NCBI GenBank assembly: GCA_020851565.1
Contig: JADZCN010000020.1
Location: 66,187-130,186, forward strand
From: Acidobacteriota bacterium
GTDB lineage: Bacteria > Acidobacteriota > Vicinamibacteria > Vicinamibacterales > UBA2999
DNA: 64,000 nt
Direction of reading: 5' to 3'
Below the pieces are notes generated by a model, which did no database searches, was not told the origin of the DNA, and saw only the letters and a program-made list of their open reading frames with translations. Positions within the stretch are counted from its first letter, which is position 1. Each line of letters begins with the position of its first letter. The position numbers and the translations under genes were made by a program. Below are positions 9,233 through 18,771 of this stretch, piece after piece.

Positions 9233-11575
9233 CTATCCCCTGAGTTTTGCGAAGGCTGCAGCCATCGAGGTGGCCGGCGGCCTGGCGGGCGGCTGGTGAT
9301 TCGGGGCCCGCTGTTTCTGCGCGTCCGCCTTTCTCTGTGTCCGCTCTGCGTTCATCTGCGGCCTCTCTGCATTCATCTGCGTCCGGTCTGACCTGATCCG
9401 TCCCGCCTCGGCGTTCTTCATCGTGAGCGCAATCCGTCGGCGCTTCACGTCCACGTCCAGCACTGTCACCTTCACGATCTGCCCCGCCTTGACCACGTCG
9501 CGGGGATCCTTCACGAAGCGATCCGCCAGCTGCGACACGTGCACCAGGCCGTCCTGGTGGACACCGATGTCCACGAACGCCCCGAAATTGGCGACATTGG
9601 TGACCACACCCTCGAGCCGCATGCCGGGCTGCAGATCCTTCATCTCCTGCACGCCTTCCTTGAACGTGGCGGTTCGGAACTCGGGCCGCGGATCCCGCCC
9701 GGGCTTCTCCAGCTCCTTCAGGATGTCCTTGACGGTGGGCTCCCCGAACTGCGTGTCAGCGAAGTCCTCGGGCTTGAGCGCCCGAAGCACCGCGGTCTTC
9801 CCGATCAGCTCGCGCGCGGCCAGCCCCGTCTTCGCGGCCATGCGCTCGACCACCGGGTAGGCCTCGGGATGGACCGCGGAGGCGTCGAGCGGGTTGTCAC
9901 CGTTCATGATGCGGAGGAAGCCCGCCGCCTGCTGGAACGTCCGGTCGCCAACGCGCGGCACCTTCAGGAGCTGCTGGCGCGTGCGGAACGGGCCGTGCTC
10001 GTCGCGAAACGAGACGATGTTCCGTGCGATGGTCTCGGTGAGGCCGGAGATGCGGGAGAGGAGCGGCGCGGACGCGGTGTTCACGTCGGCGCCCACCGCG
10101 TTGACGCAGTCCTCCACGACAGCGTCGAGCGTGCGCGCGAGCTGCACCTGCGAGACGTCGTGCTGGTACTGCCCGACGCCAATCGCCTTCGGCTCGATGC
10201 GCACCAGCTCCGCAAGCGGGTCCTGCAGGCGCCGGGCAATGGAGACGGCACCTCGCAGCGAGACGTCCACGCCCGGGAACTCCTTCGCCGCCAGCTCGGA
10301 CGCTGAATAGACCGAGGCGCCGGCCTCGGATACGGTCACCTTCGTGAGGGTCGCTTCCGGGTAGCGCGTGATGAGATCCCCCGCCAGCTTGTCGGTCTCG
10401 CGCGAGGCGGTGCCATTGCCGATGGCGATGAGCTGCACGCGGTGCTTCGACGCGAGCGCGGCCAGCGTGCGGATGGCGCCCTCCCAGTCGTTGCGCGGCT
10501 CGTGCGGGTACACGGTCGCCGTCTCGAGCAGCCGCCCGGTGCCGTCCACCACCGCCACCTTCACACCGGTGCGAATGCCCGGGTCGAGGCCCATGGTCAC
10601 GCGCTGCCCGGCCGGCGCCGCCAGCAGCAGGTCGTGGAGGTTCCGCCCGAAGACGCGAATCGCTTCCGCTTCGGCGGCTTCGCGCAGGCGCTGCTCGGTG
10701 TCGAGCTCGAGGCTCACCGACAGCTTGAACTTCCAGGCCTGCCGCACCGTTTCCAGCAGCCAGGCGTCGGCGGGTCGCTTCCGGTCCTCGATGCCGGCAC
10801 GCGCCGCGATCCGCCGCTCGGGCTCCGGACGCATGCCGGGCGGCAGATCCTCATCCGGGAGCCCGACGCTCAGGCGGAGCACTCCCTCGTTGCGGCCGCG
10901 GAGGAGCGCCAGCGCGCGGTGCGACGGGATGAGCTTCACCGGCTCGGAGGCGTTGAAGTAGTCCGCGAACTTCGCGCCCTCTTCTTCCTTCCCGGTCACC
11001 ACCGTGGACTTCCACTCGCCGCGGTCCCAGAGCAGCTGGCGCAGCCCGCCCAGGAGCTCCGCGTCCTCGGCAAAGCGCTCCACGAGGATCCATCGCGCGC
11101 CCTCGAGCGCGGCGGACGCGTCCGGCACGTTCTTCTCCGCGTCCACGAAGCCGGCCGCAACGGCGTCGGGAGACAGTGTGGGGTCGTGCAGCAGCGCGAG
11201 GGCCAGCGGCTCGAGCCCGGCCTCCCGCGCAATCTGCCCTCTTGTCCGCCGCTTCGGCTTGTACGGCAGGTACAAGTCCTCGAGGCGCGCCTTCGTGTCG
11301 GCCTCGTCGATGCGCGCCTTCAGCTCCGGCGTGAGCTTGCCCTGCTCTTCCACGCTCTTCAGGATGGCCGCGCGGCGCTCTTCGAGCTCGCGAAGGTAGC
11401 CGAGGCGTTCCTCCAGCGTGCGCAGCTGGGTATCGTCCAGCCCGCCGGTGGCCTCCTTCCGATAGCGCGCGATGAAGGGGACGGTCGCCTTCTCATCGAG
11501 GAGCGCAATGGCCGCCTCGACCTGGCGGACCTGGACGTTGAGCAGCGTGGCGATGCGGGAGGAGATGGAGATCAT
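9233..11575 (-). CDS. tex: Tex family S1 RNA-binding transcription accessory protein, with an in-frame repeat insertion near the C-terminus
   Basis: 780 aa; Tex N-terminus, YqgF-like domain [22 protein letters not shown], HhH region, S1 domain [41 protein letters not shown], terminal [10 protein letters not shown]. Confidence 0.97.
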   Translation of the reverse strand: MISISSRIATLLNVQVRQVEAAIALLDEKATVPFIARYRKEATGGLDDTQLRTLEERLGYLRELEERRAAILKSVEEQGKLTPELKARIDEADTKARLEDLYLPYKPKRRTRGQIAREAGLEPLALALLHDPTLSPDAVAAGFVDAEKNVPDASAALEGARWILVERFAEDAELLGGLRQLLWDRGEWKSTVVTGKEEEGAKFADYFNASEPVKLIPSHRALALLRGRNEGVLRLSVGLPDEDLPPGMRPEPERRIAARAGIEDRKRPADAWLLETVRQAWKFKLSVSLELDTEQRLREAAEAEAIRVFGRNLHDLLLAAPAGQRVTMGLDPGIRTGVKVAVVDGTGRLLETATVYPHEPRNDWEGAIRTLAALASKHRVQLIAIGNGTASRETDKLAGDLITRYPEATLTKVTVSEAGASVYSASELAAKEFPGVDVSLRGAVSIARRLQDPLAELVRIEPKAIGVGQYQHDVSQVQLARTLDAVVEDCVNAVGADVNTASAPLLSRISGLTETIARNIVSFRDEHGPFRTRQQLLKVPRVGDRTFQQAAGFLRIMNGDNPLDASAVHPEAYPVVERMAAKTGLAARELIGKTAVLRALKPEDFADTQFGEPTVKDILKELEKPGRDPRPEFRTATFKEGVQEMKDLQPGMRLEGVVTNVANFGAFVDIGVHQDGLVHVSQLADRFVKDPRDVVKAGQIVKVTVLDVDVKRRRIALTMKNAEAGRIRSDRTQMNAERPQMNAERTQRKADAQKQRAPNHQPPARPPATSMAAAFAKLRG
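9317..9395 (-). repeat. CGCAGATGAACGCAGAG-type repeat inside the tex ORF
   Basis: Encodes [28 protein letters not shown]; + strand gcgttcatctgcggcctctctgcattcatctgcgtcc. Confidence 0.85.
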
Positions 11576-11640
11576 GTCGGGAGGGCGATAGCGTCGGGAG
11601 TCAAGAACACCGTGTCGGGAGTCCGGTACGTCGGGAACCG
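11576..11640 (+). repeat. Degenerate GTCGGGAG repeats
   Basis: gtcgggagggcgatagcgtcgggagtcaagaacaccgtgtcgggagtccggtacgtcgggaacc. Confidence 0.6.
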
Positions 11641-11646
11641 AAGAAA

Positions 11647-11717
11647 CTCAAGTCCCAAGTCCCAAGTCCCAAGTCCCAAGACCCCAAGACCCCAAGACCT
11701 CAAGACCTCAAGACCCT
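11647..11717 (+). repeat. AAGTCCC / AAGACCCC tandem array
   Basis: ctcaagtcccaagtcccaagtcccaagtcccaagaccccaagaccccaagacctcaagacctcaagaccc. Confidence 0.95.
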
Positions 11718-11761
11718 GAAGATTCTAAGCCGGATAAAATGCCGGCGTCAGGAGGAATCCG

Positions 11762-12892
11762 ATGCGTCGTCTCGTCCCCGCCCTCGTGCTGCTCGTTACC
11801 GGGCTTGCTGTTCCCCACGCCGCACTGGCGCAGTACCGCGCCGCGGACGGCGTGACCATCAACGAGGAGGGCCAGCCGCAGTACTCCACCTTCTCGCTGT
11901 GCGCGATCGATCCCGTCACCGGGCAATCGGGCGCGGCGGTCACCACACGTGTGCCGTTCGTCGGGCGCGCGGTGCCGTGGGTGCGCGCGGGCGTCGGCGC
12001 GGTATGCACCCAGGCGTCCACTGTCGTCGAGTACGGCGTGCGCGGGCTGGACCTGATGGCGGAGGGCGTGGAGCCGAAGGCCGCCGTCGAACAGCTGCTG
12101 GCCGACGACGAGGGTCGGGAGTCGAGGCAGCTGGGGATGATCGACATGAAGGGGCGCGCGGCGGCCCACACCGGCAAGGGCAACGGCGCGTGGGCCGGAA
12201 GCCGCCAGGGCCCGAACTACACCGTACAGGCCAACATCATGGTGGGCCCAGAGGTGGTGGAGGCTGTGGCGGCCACGTTCGAGGCGACGGAGGGCACGGG
12301 GATGCCGCTCGCCGAGCGCATGATCCTCGCCATGGAGGCGGGCCAGGCGAAGGGCGGCGACCGGCGGTGGGGGAACCTGCAGTCCGCCGCGATCAAGATT
12401 GCGGACCCGAACGAGCCCGGGCGCGGGGGCGATCACATCGCGCTTGCCATCGAGGTGGGCGAGCACGCCGAGCCGGTCGGCGAGATGAAGCGCATCTACT
12501 ACACGACGGCCAGGCGACTCGGCTATCGCACCTTCTCCCACATCGAGGGGCCGGACGTGGTCGAGCTGAAGCGAATGCTGCACGCGCTGGGCTACTGGCG
12601 GCCGGCGCTGGCGGCGTTTCCGGATCCGCCCACGGTGAATGCGCTGCGCAGCCAGGAGCTCCGGAAGAGCAATCCTGCCGAATTCCAGAAGATGCAGGCC
12701 GAATCCCGCCGCGCGACCGCGGACTACAACCGCGCGTTCGCCCAGTACGACGCGGAAACCATCGCCGCCGTGGACAAGTTCCGCGAGGACAAGGGCCTCA
12801 CGTACGCGGGCAACCCGACGGGCCTGGTGGACGAGCGCCTGGTCAGTACGCTCCGCGCGGCGTACCTGGAGAAGAGGAAGGCGTCGCGGTAA
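11762..12892 (+). CDS. Exported DUF1028 family protein with a C-terminal peptidoglycan-binding-like region
   Basis: Signal peptide; YSTFSLCAIDPVTGQSGAAVTTRVPFVGRAVPWVRAGVGAVCTQAST; C-terminal DVVELKRMLHALGYWRP...ETIAAVDKFREDKGL. Confidence 0.88.
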   Translation: MRRLVPALVLLVTGLAVPHAALAQYRAADGVTINEEGQPQYSTFSLCAIDPVTGQSGAAVTTRVPFVGRAVPWVRAGVGAVCTQASTVVEYGVRGLDLMAEGVEPKAAVEQLLADDEGRESRQLGMIDMKGRAAAHTGKGNGAWAGSRQGPNYTVQANIMVGPEVVEAVAATFEATEGTGMPLAERMILAMEAGQAKGGDRRWGNLQSAAIKIADPNEPGRGGDHIALAIEVGEHAEPVGEMKRIYYTTARRLGYRTFSHIEGPDVVELKRMLHALGYWRPALAAFPDPPTVNALRSQELRKSNPAEFQKMQAESRRATADYNRAFAQYDAETIAAVDKFREDKGLTYAGNPTGLVDERLVSTLRAAYLEKRKASR

Positions 12893-12960
12893 CGCGGGCT
12901 GCCGCTCGCGGCAAGGGCGGATTGGATTCCTCCAAGGGGATTTGGATGTTGGCTTGGATC

Positions 12961-12984
12961 GCCGGGCGTCGCTGACGCCCCCGG
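12961..12984 (+). terminator. GC-rich hairpin, possible terminator
   Basis: gccgggcgtcgctgacgcccccggc is nearly self-complementary; no U-tract. Confidence 0.3.
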
Positions 12985-13187
12985 CACGATCGGGCCGGCG
13001 AGCGCGATCGGCGGCTCGTCCCGCGTCTGGCGTCGCCGATCACCAGCGCGCAGGCATCCGCCCCATCCCTCCGGACGTCCCAGCCATTCGCGGGCGAGCC
13101 GTCGAGCTGGTATCCACGTTGCTCTCTCGCGATCCCGACGCGTGACGGCGCCGTCTTGCCGTCCCGCGATTCATCAAGGGGGATTGC

Positions 13188-16055
13188 ATGCGGACCAGCG
13201 CCGCCGCCGTCGTGCTCACGTTGTTGTTCTCGCTGCTTGCATCCGCGCAGACGCTGTTCCAGGGCCGCATCGACGTCACGGTGCAGGATGCCCAGGGCGG
13301 CGTCGTGCCGGGCGCCGTCGTCGAGCTGTCCGGGCCTTCTGTCCAGAACCAGGCGACCGACAGCGCCGGCGAGGCGCACTTCCTGAACCTGGCTCCCGGC
13401 CAGTACTCCGTCACCACCACGCTGTCGGGATTCGCGCCGGCCCGCGTGGAGCGCGTCAGCGTGGCCGCGGGCCTGGCTGTGCCGCTGAAGATGACGCTGC
13501 AGGTGAGCGGCGTGGCGGAGGCGCTGCAGGTGACCGCCGAGCCGCCCGTCGTGGATCCGGGACGCCAGACGGTGACGACCAGCGTGTCCCTGGAGGAGCT
13601 GCAGAGCATCCCGTCTGCGCGCGACCCCTGGGTCGTGCTCCAGACGGTGCCCGGCGTCGTCGTGGACCGCATCAACGTCGGCGGCGCCGAGTCCGGCCAG
13701 CAGTCGAATTACGTCGCCAAGGGCGCCGCGGGCGTGGACAACACGTGGAACCTCGACGGCATCCCCGTGACGGACCTGGCCGCCACCGGCTCGTCGCCCA
13801 CGTACTACAACTTCGACATGTTCGAGGAGATGAGCGTGACCACCGGCGGCGCCTCGGCCACCAACCCCACCGCCGGCGTGCAGCTGAACATGCAGTTCAA
13901 GACCGGCGCCGATCGCGTGAGCGGCGCCGCCCACTACTACGGCGCGGGCGAGGACCTGCAGGGCACGAACCTGCCCGACGACCTCCTTCCCCTGGCCGGG
14001 CCGAGCGGCAAGGGCAACCGGATGAAGGAGCTGTACGACGTGGGCTTCGACGTCGGGGGCCCCATCGTGCGGAGCAAGTGGTGGGCCTGGGGGTCGTACG
14101 GACGGACCGACGGCACGCTCTACACGTTGAACGGCGATCCCGATCGCACGAAGCTCGCGAACGTCGCCTTCAAGACGTCCGCACAGCTAACGCCGTCGAT
14201 TCGCCCCGAGTTCCTCTACTTCCGCGGCAACAAGGAGAAGAACGGCCGCGGGGCGAGCCCCCTGCGGGCTTCGGCCACCACCTGGGATCAGACGGGCCCC
14301 ACCCCGCTCTACAAGGGCCAGGTGAACATCACCGCCGGCAACAGCGTGTTCCTCACCGCCCGCGCAGGATACGTGGGCAACGGCTTCTCACTCTCGCCGC
14401 AGGGCGGCATGGATGCCACGGCGTACCGGGACGCCCAGCGGGTGCGCCGCGGGTCGTACGTCTTCTACGAGACCGACCGGCCCGACAAGAGCGTCCTGGC
14501 GGACGGCACGTGGTTCCGGGGCTCGCACGAGATCGCGTTCGGCGGGAGCTGGCGCAAGGTGCGCGATGACGAGCGGCAGGAGTGGCCCGGGAGCGGTGTG
14601 GACAACCTGCACGCCGCGGACTACGCGACGAGCCGCAGCATCCAGGCCTGGCTGTGGCGCCCGTTCTTCGCCTCGAGCGAGCTGTCGTCACAGAGCGTGT
14701 ACGTGGGAGACACGATGCGCACCGGCCGCCTCACGACGCAGCTGTCCCTCCGGTACGACCGCACGTCCGCGTCGATGCTCGAGAGCCGCCAGGCCGCCAT
14801 CCCCGGCTTCCCCGACCTGCTCCCCGCCATCGTCGCGCCTGCCGAGAAGGGGCTCATCGAGACCGGTCTCTTCTCGCCTCGAGTAGGCCTGAGCTATGCG
14901 CTCGACGATGCGGCCCGGACGGTGGCGCGCGCCAGCTATGGGATGTTCGGGACGCAGATCGGATCCGGCACGGTGCAGTCCTTCTCGGCGGCCTCGCAGG
15001 CCATCCTCATCTACTCGGCAACGGATCTGAACGGCAACAACGTGGCCGATCCGGGTGAGCTGAACGACCTGCTCGTCAACATCGGCGTCGATCCGGCGAG
15101 CCCGGCCGCGGGCGTGAACTTCAACCGCGTCGATCCCGACTTCAAGGCGCCGAAGACGCACGAGATCGTCGTCGGGCTGGACCGCGAGATCATGCCGCAG
15201 TTCGCCATCGGCGGCGCATTCACCTGGCGGCGGTTCACCAACGTGATCTGGAGCGGCGTGGACCTGGTGGCACAGGCCAACGTGTACCCGCTCGTGGGTG
15301 TCACGCGCGACGACTACGCCGTGGAGGGCGTCGTGCAGGGCAGTGCGCCAGGGCTCGGCAGCTACTCGCGCGAGTACTTTGCGCCGATCGACTCGAGCCT
15401 GCCGGCCGGCAACGGGGTGGAGTTCCGCAACCGGCCCGACTATCACCAGACCTACCTGGGCTTCGAGCTGCAGGCCACCAAGCGCCTCTCGAACCGCTGG
15501 ATGGGCCGCGTGGCGTTCTCGACCAACCGGCACACCGAGCACTTCGACGGCCCGGGCGCAATCCAGGATCCGGGCGCCAGCACGACGTGGCCGAACATCG
15601 ACGGCGGCGCCTACATGACGGCGACGACCGGCAGCGGGAAGAGCGAGATCTACCTCATCCTGCCGCGGTACCAGTTCAGCGCGTCGGGGATGTACCAGCT
15701 GCCGTACGGCATCAACCTCGCGGCCAACCTGGTCGCGCGCGAGGGCTACGGCAAGCCGTACTTCGAGACGGTGGGCTCGGCCGATCCCACGCTGCCGGAG
15801 AAGCGCGTGCTGCTGGTGAACCCACGCGACGAGCGGCTGGATGGCGTCACGACGCTGGACCTGCGCCTCGAGAAGACCTTCAACGTCCGGGCGGGATCGC
15901 TGACGTTCACCGGCGATCTCTTCAACCTGTTCAACTCGTCCACGGTGCTCGGCCGGCAATACGACGTGACGGCCACGGGGGTCACGGGATTCGACCGGCC
16001 GCTGGAGATCATGAACCCGCGCCTACTGCGCCTCGGACTCAGATGGGCGTTCTGA
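13188..16055 (+). CDS. TonB-dependent receptor with N-terminal carboxypeptidase-regulatory-like domain
   Basis: 955 aa; signal peptide; GRIDVTVQDAQGGVVPGAVVELSGP...; plug-like WNLDGIPVTDLA; terminal LRLGLRWAF. Confidence 0.95.
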   Translation: MRTSAAAVVLTLLFSLLASAQTLFQGRIDVTVQDAQGGVVPGAVVELSGPSVQNQATDSAGEAHFLNLAPGQYSVTTTLSGFAPARVERVSVAAGLAVPLKMTLQVSGVAEALQVTAEPPVVDPGRQTVTTSVSLEELQSIPSARDPWVVLQTVPGVVVDRINVGGAESGQQSNYVAKGAAGVDNTWNLDGIPVTDLAATGSSPTYYNFDMFEEMSVTTGGASATNPTAGVQLNMQFKTGADRVSGAAHYYGAGEDLQGTNLPDDLLPLAGPSGKGNRMKELYDVGFDVGGPIVRSKWWAWGSYGRTDGTLYTLNGDPDRTKLANVAFKTSAQLTPSIRPEFLYFRGNKEKNGRGASPLRASATTWDQTGPTPLYKGQVNITAGNSVFLTARAGYVGNGFSLSPQGGMDATAYRDAQRVRRGSYVFYETDRPDKSVLADGTWFRGSHEIAFGGSWRKVRDDERQEWPGSGVDNLHAADYATSRSIQAWLWRPFFASSELSSQSVYVGDTMRTGRLTTQLSLRYDRTSASMLESRQAAIPGFPDLLPAIVAPAEKGLIETGLFSPRVGLSYALDDAARTVARASYGMFGTQIGSGTVQSFSAASQAILIYSATDLNGNNVADPGELNDLLVNIGVDPASPAAGVNFNRVDPDFKAPKTHEIVVGLDREIMPQFAIGGAFTWRRFTNVIWSGVDLVAQANVYPLVGVTRDDYAVEGVVQGSAPGLGSYSREYFAPIDSSLPAGNGVEFRNRPDYHQTYLGFELQATKRLSNRWMGRVAFSTNRHTEHFDGPGAIQDPGASTTWPNIDGGAYMTATTGSGKSEIYLILPRYQFSASGMYQLPYGINLAANLVAREGYGKPYFETVGSADPTLPEKRVLLVNPRDERLDGVTTLDLRLEKTFNVRAGSLTFTGDLFNLFNSSTVLGRQYDVTATGVTGFDRPLEIMNPRLLRLGLRWAF

Positions 16056-16065
16056 CACGGATGCC

Positions 16066-16220
16066 CGACGCAGATGACGCGGATGGAGGCGGCGCCGCAG
16101 ATGCGCAGATGAAAGCACAGCCGCAGATGACGCGGGTGAACGCACGGCCGCAGATGACGCGGATGAACGCACAGCCGCAGATGCGCAGATGACGGCACGG
16201 CCGCAGATGCGCGGATGAGA
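16066..16220 (+). repeat. CGCAGATGA-family array with a ~27-bp higher-order unit
   Basis: gccgcagatgacgcgggtgaacgcacg / gccgcagatgacgcggatgaacgcaca / gccgcagatgcgcagatgacggcacg. Confidence 0.93.
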
Positions 16221-16346
16221 CCGCGTCAGCACGACAGCGCACGGACACGGGCCTGCCCTGGGCGAGGCGCACACAGATGCCGCCAAGTTGCAGGGCGGGC
16301 CCGTCGTTCGTGGACGGGACCACGCCGTTGGTGACACGATCGGCGG

Positions 16347-16862
16347 ATGACTACTCCCCTTCCCGAGCCGTGGCTGCGGGGGCCGCTGCCCGGCATTCCC
16401 TCGCTCCTGCAGCCGGCGGCGCACGCCTTCGTGATGTCCATCGAGGACTGCGAGAAATCGGCAGGCATGCTCGCGCCCGGGCAGTTGTGGCACGAGCCGG
16501 CCGGCGCCGCCTCGGTGGGCTTTCACCTCGTGCACCTGGCGGGCAGCACCGACAGGCTGCTCACGTATGCCCGCGGCGAGGCATTGAGCCCGGCGCAGAA
16601 GACCGCGCTCGTGGCCGAGAGGGCCCCCGCCGACCCGCGGCCGGACGCGGCGACGCTCCTGCGTGCATGGCGCGAGGGCGTCGAGCGCGCCCTGGCACAG
16701 CTGGCGGCCACGCCGGAGTCCCTGCTGCTGGAGCCACGCGCCGTCGGGCGCGCCCAGCTGCCATCCACCGTCCTCGGCCTCCTCTTCCATGCCGCGGAGC
16801 ATGCCTCGCGCCACACGGGTCAGGTCGTCACGACGGCGAAGATCGTGCGAACCCTGGCGTGA
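16347..16862 (+). CDS. DinB family protein
   Basis: 171 aa; AGAASVGFHLVHLAGSTDRLLTYARGEALSPAQ...VLGLLFHAAEHASRHTGQVVTTAKIV. Confidence 0.88.
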   Translation: MTTPLPEPWLRGPLPGIPSLLQPAAHAFVMSIEDCEKSAGMLAPGQLWHEPAGAASVGFHLVHLAGSTDRLLTYARGEALSPAQKTALVAERAPADPRPDAATLLRAWREGVERALAQLAATPESLLLEPRAVGRAQLPSTVLGLLFHAAEHASRHTGQVVTTAKIVRTLA

Positions 16863-16870
16863 GGGCCTCT

Positions 16871-16916
16871 GAACCCGAGAACCCGAGAACCTGAGAACCT
16901 GAGAACCTCAGAACCC
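16871..16916 (+). repeat. AGAACCCG-family array, abutting the next GTG start
   Basis: gaacccgagaacccgagaacctgagaacctgagaacctcagaaccc|gtg. Confidence 0.94.
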
Positions 16917-17396
16917 GTGCCCTTACTCCGTGACCGCGCGTGTGCCTTCATCGTCGCCACCATCGTGGCGCTCTTCGCCGACCTGACGATGCAACTCGCG
17001 CTGGAAGCCGTGCGCGTGTCGAGCTACGGGTCCGCGCCGTGGTGGATTACGGCCAACCTGATCGAGCGCGGGCGCTGGGTCCTCTTCGCCCTGGTGCTGT
17101 GGTGGGCGGCGCCCCGCCTGGCCGGGCCCGAATCAAACGCCGCCGGCGCGCCCGAGACCGAGGCCGGCAGCCGAGCCGAGGCATGGCGCCAGGTCGGCGT
17201 GGCCGTGCTGGTCATTCCCCTGCTGTGGGTGCTCGCCACCTGGATGGTCAGCGCCATCCGCTTCACCCTGCTCGGCAGCTGGGGCACCGAGGGACGGGTG
17301 TTCCTGGCGCCGGAGTACTACCGCGGACTCCTGACCGACTACACACCCTGGCTGGTGGCGGGAGCGACCCTGCTGGGCGTGCGGAGCCATCTCTAG
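16917..17396 (+). CDS. Hypothetical membrane protein
   Basis: 159 aa; several hydrophobic helices ([58 protein letters not shown]). Confidence 0.7.
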   Translation: MPLLRDRACAFIVATIVALFADLTMQLALEAVRVSSYGSAPWWITANLIERGRWVLFALVLWWAAPRLAGPESNAAGAPETEAGSRAEAWRQVGVAVLVIPLLWVLATWMVSAIRFTLLGSWGTEGRVFLAPEYYRGLLTDYTPWLVAGATLLGVRSHL

Positions 17397-17537
17397 GTGC
17401 GGACCGGTGCGGGCGGGTGCGGGCGGGTGCGGACAGGTGCGGACAGGTGCGAAGGGGTGCGGGCAGGTGCGGGCAAGTGCGGGCGTGTCTGCCGCGCCGC
17501 CGCTCGCGCAGGTGGCGGGCGCGAGCGAGGGCGGGGC
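17397..17537 (+). repeat. Left arm of an inverted composite repeat (GGTGCGGGCG decamers plus ~45-bp block) flanking msrB
   Basis: Nine-odd decamers, then gccgcgccgccgctcgcgcaggtggcgggcgcgagcgagggcgggg. Confidence 0.9.
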
Positions 17538-17548
17538 ATCATAGAGAC

Positions 17549-18040
17549 ATGCCGAATACAGTCTCGGTGAAGCTCTTCAACGCGCGCGGGCAGCTGGTGG
17601 GGCCCATCGAGGTGCCGCGCGTCGAAAAGACGGACGCAGAGTGGCGCGCGCAGCTCACGCCCGAGCAGTTTCACATCGCCCGGGCCCAGGGTACCGAGCG
17701 GCCGTTCTGTGGCACGCTGCTCGACAACAAGCGCCACGGTGTCTACTCGTGCGTCTGCTGCGGACTGCCCCTCTTCGCCTCGAACGCGAAGTTCGACTCG
17801 GGCACGGGCTGGCCCAGTTTCTTCCAGCCCGTGGCCGACGAGAACGTGGCCGTTCGCCCGGACCGCAGCCACGGCATGGTGCGCATCGAGATCCTGTGCG
17901 CGCGGTGCGACGGGCACCTGGGGCACGTGTTCCCGGACGGCCCGCCTCCGACCTACCAGCGCCACTGCGTGAACTCGGAATCGCTGGCGTTCACCGACGT
18001 CGAGGACCTCTCCTCGCTGGCCGATCCGGCGGCCGAGTAG
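17549..18040 (+). CDS. msrB: Peptide-methionine (R)-S-oxide reductase MsrB
   Basis: [32 protein letters not shown]...[32 protein letters not shown]. Confidence 0.97.
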   Translation: MPNTVSVKLFNARGQLVGPIEVPRVEKTDAEWRAQLTPEQFHIARAQGTERPFCGTLLDNKRHGVYSCVCCGLPLFASNAKFDSGTGWPSFFQPVADENVAVRPDRSHGMVRIEILCARCDGHLGHVFPDGPPPTYQRHCVNSESLAFTDVEDLSSLADPAAE

Positions 18041-18051
18041 CCAGGGCTGGA

Positions 18052-18190
18052 CCCGCCTGCGCTCGCGCCCCCCACCTGCGCGAACTTCGGCGCGGCGGGC
18101 CCGCCCGCACCTGCCCGCACCTGCCGCACCCGTTCGCACCTGCCCGCACCCGCCCGCACCCGCCCGCACCCGCCCGCACCCGCCCGCACC
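18052..18190 (-). repeat. Right arm of the inverted composite repeat flanking msrB
   Basis: Reverse complement reads GGTGCGGGCG decamers, then gccgcgccgaagttcgcgcaggtggggggcgcgagcgcaggcgggt, matching the left block. Confidence 0.9.
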
Positions 18191-18213
18191 AAGGTGAACT
18201 ACCATCTCTCTCC

Positions 18214-18771
18214 ATGCTCGGCGTCGTCGCCCTCGTCCTCGTCCTCGCGCTGCTCCTCGTCGTCAGCCTCTACAACCGCCTGATTCGCCTGCGGAACGGC
18301 ACCGACAACGCGTTCGCCACCATTGACGTCCAGTTGAAGCAGCGGTGCGACCTCATCCCGAAGGTCGTGGACGCCGTGCGCGGCTACATGACGCACGAGC
18401 GCGGCGTGCTCGAGCGGCTCACGGAACTGCGGGCGCAGGCCACCGCGGCCGGCACGCCCGCGGCGGATCGCGTGGCGCTCGATGCGCAGATGGGAGGCCT
18501 GCTGAAGGGCCTGGTGGCGCGCGTCGAGGCCTATCCGGACCTCAAGGCCAGCGACACGGTGCTGATGCTGCAGCGTTCGCTGAACGAGGTCGAAGCGCAG
18601 ATTGCCGCCGCGCGTCGCACTTACAACGCGGCGGTGACCGCCTACAACACGGGCATCGAGACCGTGCCGGCCAACCTCGTGGCCGGGACGCTCGGCTTCG
18701 CGCGGCGCCCGCTCTTCGAGGCCGGCGCGGATGAGCGTGCCGTTCCCGAGATCGGGAGCCTGACGCGATGA
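18214..18771 (+). CDS. lemA: LemA family protein
   Basis: LVVSLYNRLIRLRNGTDNAFATIDVQLKQRCDLIPKVVDAVRGYMTHERGVLERLTELRAQA. Confidence 0.95.
   Translation: MLGVVALVLVLALLLVVSLYNRLIRLRNGTDNAFATIDVQLKQRCDLIPKVVDAVRGYMTHERGVLERLTELRAQATAAGTPAADRVALDAQMGGLLKGLVARVEAYPDLKASDTVLMLQRSLNEVEAQIAAARRTYNAAVTAYNTGIETVPANLVAGTLGFARRPLFEAGADERAVPEIGSLTR

Noticed and set aside
12893-13187. Riboswitch upstream of the TonB receptor
   Set aside because: I looked for cobalamin/TPP-like conserved boxes and could not find convincing ones; only a generic GC hairpin is visible.
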